NCBI GenBank assembly: GCA_034509425.1
Contig: JAVTVJ010000011.1
Location: 3,038,001-3,102,000 of the forward strand
DNA length: 64,000 nt
Origin: Eopsaltria australis
Lineage: Eukaryota > Chordata > Aves > Passeriformes > Petroicidae
Direction: 5' to 3'
Below the pieces are notes generated by a model. That model ran no database searches. It was not told where the DNA came from and saw nothing but the letters and a program-made list of their open reading frames with translations. Below, one piece after another: positions 62,101 to 64,000 of the stretch; within the stretch, counting starts at the first letter, position 1, and every line of letters starts with the position of its first letter. Both the position numbers and the translations under genes were made by a program.

Positions 62101-64000
62101 AAAAGCCTGTTTAGAGCAAAATAACAATGCGTTGTCTTGGAGGTAGAATTCAAGATTATTATAGTTATTTCAAGTTATAAAATTGCTACAAAACCACGAC
62201 CTCCTCAGCTTATTTGCACTTGAATTTTATAAACCACCTTCAATTTAAGAAAGCTATTTCATCAGCAGTGGCATCCTCTGAATATAACAGCAAATATGAG
62301 ACATACTAGAAGCTATGTGTCTGTCCCTAAAATTAGTCTGCTGTCTGTGGGAGTCCCTGCTAGACCTAATAGTTGTAGCAGTTACACGCAGAATCTATGC
62401 AATGTTTGGTAGTGATAATCTTTGCAGGTTTAATTGTAAGCTGGGGCCAACTGGAAAAGAAAGCTACACAAAAGTGTTTAGAAAAAATTTTGCAGATCCT
62501 TATACACTACTAATCATCATCTTAAAGGGAGTTCTGCACTCAGAATAATGAAATTATATAAAATAATTAGCAGCATGAAGGTGTTTTTGGTTTGTGGTTT
62601 TTTCTACTATAATATTCAGAACCCATTTTTCCTTTTGGGGGTGTGTGAATAATAGTTTCCAAAATGCCCTGTCGTAATCTTCTGAAGTTTACTGGTTTCT
62701 ATTTAAAAACATTTAACAGACTTATAAGAAGCAGCATGTAAGAGATATTCATTCCATTCTAACTAGCTGCTCTCGCATTTTACATGGCTGCACAAGAACT
62801 CCAGCCCCAGGAAATGTTCTGCCACAATAATGGATAAAAAAACTCTGCTGTTGTTTGGCCAGTTCCCCATCACAGTTTGAAAACATATGCACCATCACAT
62901 GTTATTCTAAAGGGGAATGAAGGCTACAAGGACACTGATGTGCCTTCCTGTCCCAGCCCATCTGCTGTGATTCCTTTGTAAGATGAAAGGATTTAGGTTG
63001 GGTTATGTCTATTTACTGTGACAGGATCACAGGCATGCTTGTGGAAAGTGGGAGAAGATCCCATTAACACATACACACAAGCCTGAGTGGCTTTAACTTT
63101 TCAAGTGAAGAGTCAATATACACAGAAGATATTCTGCCATTGGTACTGGTGTGTTTTCAGGCAATCTGACATTTCTGGAAGGCAAAGACATATCTGTGCC
63201 AACTAATGGAAACAGTACATACAGTACACATTTTAGTATTTCACTTCACTATTTTTGTCAACCAAAGAATAGAAAATATATTCCAATTTCATCCTATCCG
63301 GCATGCTAAAAATGTTGCCATGGATAAAAATTATTTGTCACTGGGAATCTTAATTTGCTAGCACCAAATCTGCAAGATATTTCTGTCAATGGACTGATTG
63401 AAATGACAGCAGGGCACTCACAGACGGAAGGGTTTCATTTATATTTAGAATTACAGTATTGTTTTCCTTTAAATGATAAAATGAGAGGAATTCCTTAACG
63501 AAGCTCCTAATTCTCACATCCTCTCTTAAGAAACACTTGTGAACATTCAGGTAATGTGACTTACTGGAGATTAAAGCAAGACGTTGGACAGGATCAGTCA
63601 CAACATCTGAGTGCTTCCAATGCAATATTGGTTACTTCTCCCACTCAACTCCAAATGATGCAGCAACTACCAGCTTCTCTGTGAAGACTCATTATGCCTT
63701 GGGAATCGCCTTGATGAAACTTCAGGCTCCCACTTTACAAAAAAGCACATGGCTGGAAATTTTGGTAAAATAACACATTCAGCCTGGCAGATTCTGAAAA
63801 TCAAACTCTAAGAGCTATAGATTTATTCTGTACTGTGTTTTTCAATCAATCTGTGCCCTCGGATAAACCTCTTGGTATGTTTGCAAACATTATAGTAGTT
63901 CATGGGTTCCACACTTGCTGTTTTTCATACAGATCCATCTTTCACCTGAACAAATATTCAGCTTGGGCAAACCAGTATAGTTCAGAAAAAGCCAAGAGAC
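59166..64000. other. unassigned stretch to window end
   Basis: About 4.8 kb of AT-rich DNA. A short 18-bp period duplication is at 59,445-59,477. Open frames at 60,049-60,306 and 60,291-60,602 have no recognised domain. No RNA gene or transposon is recognised. Confidence 0.45.
59445..59477 (+). repeat. short duplication, 18-bp period
   Basis: TTGTTTTTGACGATG occurs at 59,445 and again at 59,463. Just upstream, TATATTCAA is also repeated, so the locus is a small slippage-prone spot. Confidence 0.7.

Overview
The window reads as AT-rich vertebrate nuclear DNA, most likely from a bird. The main evidence is mobile-element content. At least five copies of the CR1 non-LTR retrotransposon are recognisable, one ending in the diagnostic tandem ATTCTATG-type octamers. 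Two LTRs resemble a widespread avian endogenous-retrovirus group, and there are no SINE (Alu/B1-like) insertions. CR1 also occurs in turtles and crocodilians, so the avian call (perhaps passerine) rests mainly on the LTR resemblance and is an inference from memory. No bacterial-type operons, rRNA, recognisable tRNA or CRISPR array is visible. The many short open frames look like chance frames in AT-rich DNA, except those that are antisense or sense shadows of CR1.

Layout: 1-1.7 kb is unassigned. A minus-strand ERV LTR lies at about 1.74-2.44 kb. Sequence from 2.4 to 8.9 kb is gene-desert or intron-like, with a candidate exon at 3.5 kb. A compact LTR-like element with TG...CA ends sits at 8.90-9.28 kb. 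From 9.3 to 26.6 kb the sequence is non-coding, with simple repeats, an 89-bp dispersed duplication (18.98 and 21.15 kb), a 90-bp tandem duplication (19.16 kb), a stem-loop (17.52 kb) and exon-like segments. A CR1 3' tail is at 26.67 kb. A solo LTR with a perfect 5-bp target duplication lies at 35.00-35.44 kb. A plus-strand CR1 3' part is at 37.74-38.18 kb, and minus-strand CR1s are at 46.26, 55.20-56.86 and 58.69-59.17 kb. The remainder, to 64 kb, is unassigned.

No complete gene could be identified. The best coding hints are a splice-bounded open segment at 35,789-35,876 (plus strand), with phase-compatible partners at 3,495-3,620 and 47,533-47,580, and a terminal-exon-like segment on the minus strand at 45,592-45,738 followed by AATAAA. 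These would fit one or more large introns or a lncRNA locus. Pseudo-exons are common in vertebrate introns, and none of the translations matched a family I recognise, so all are low confidence.
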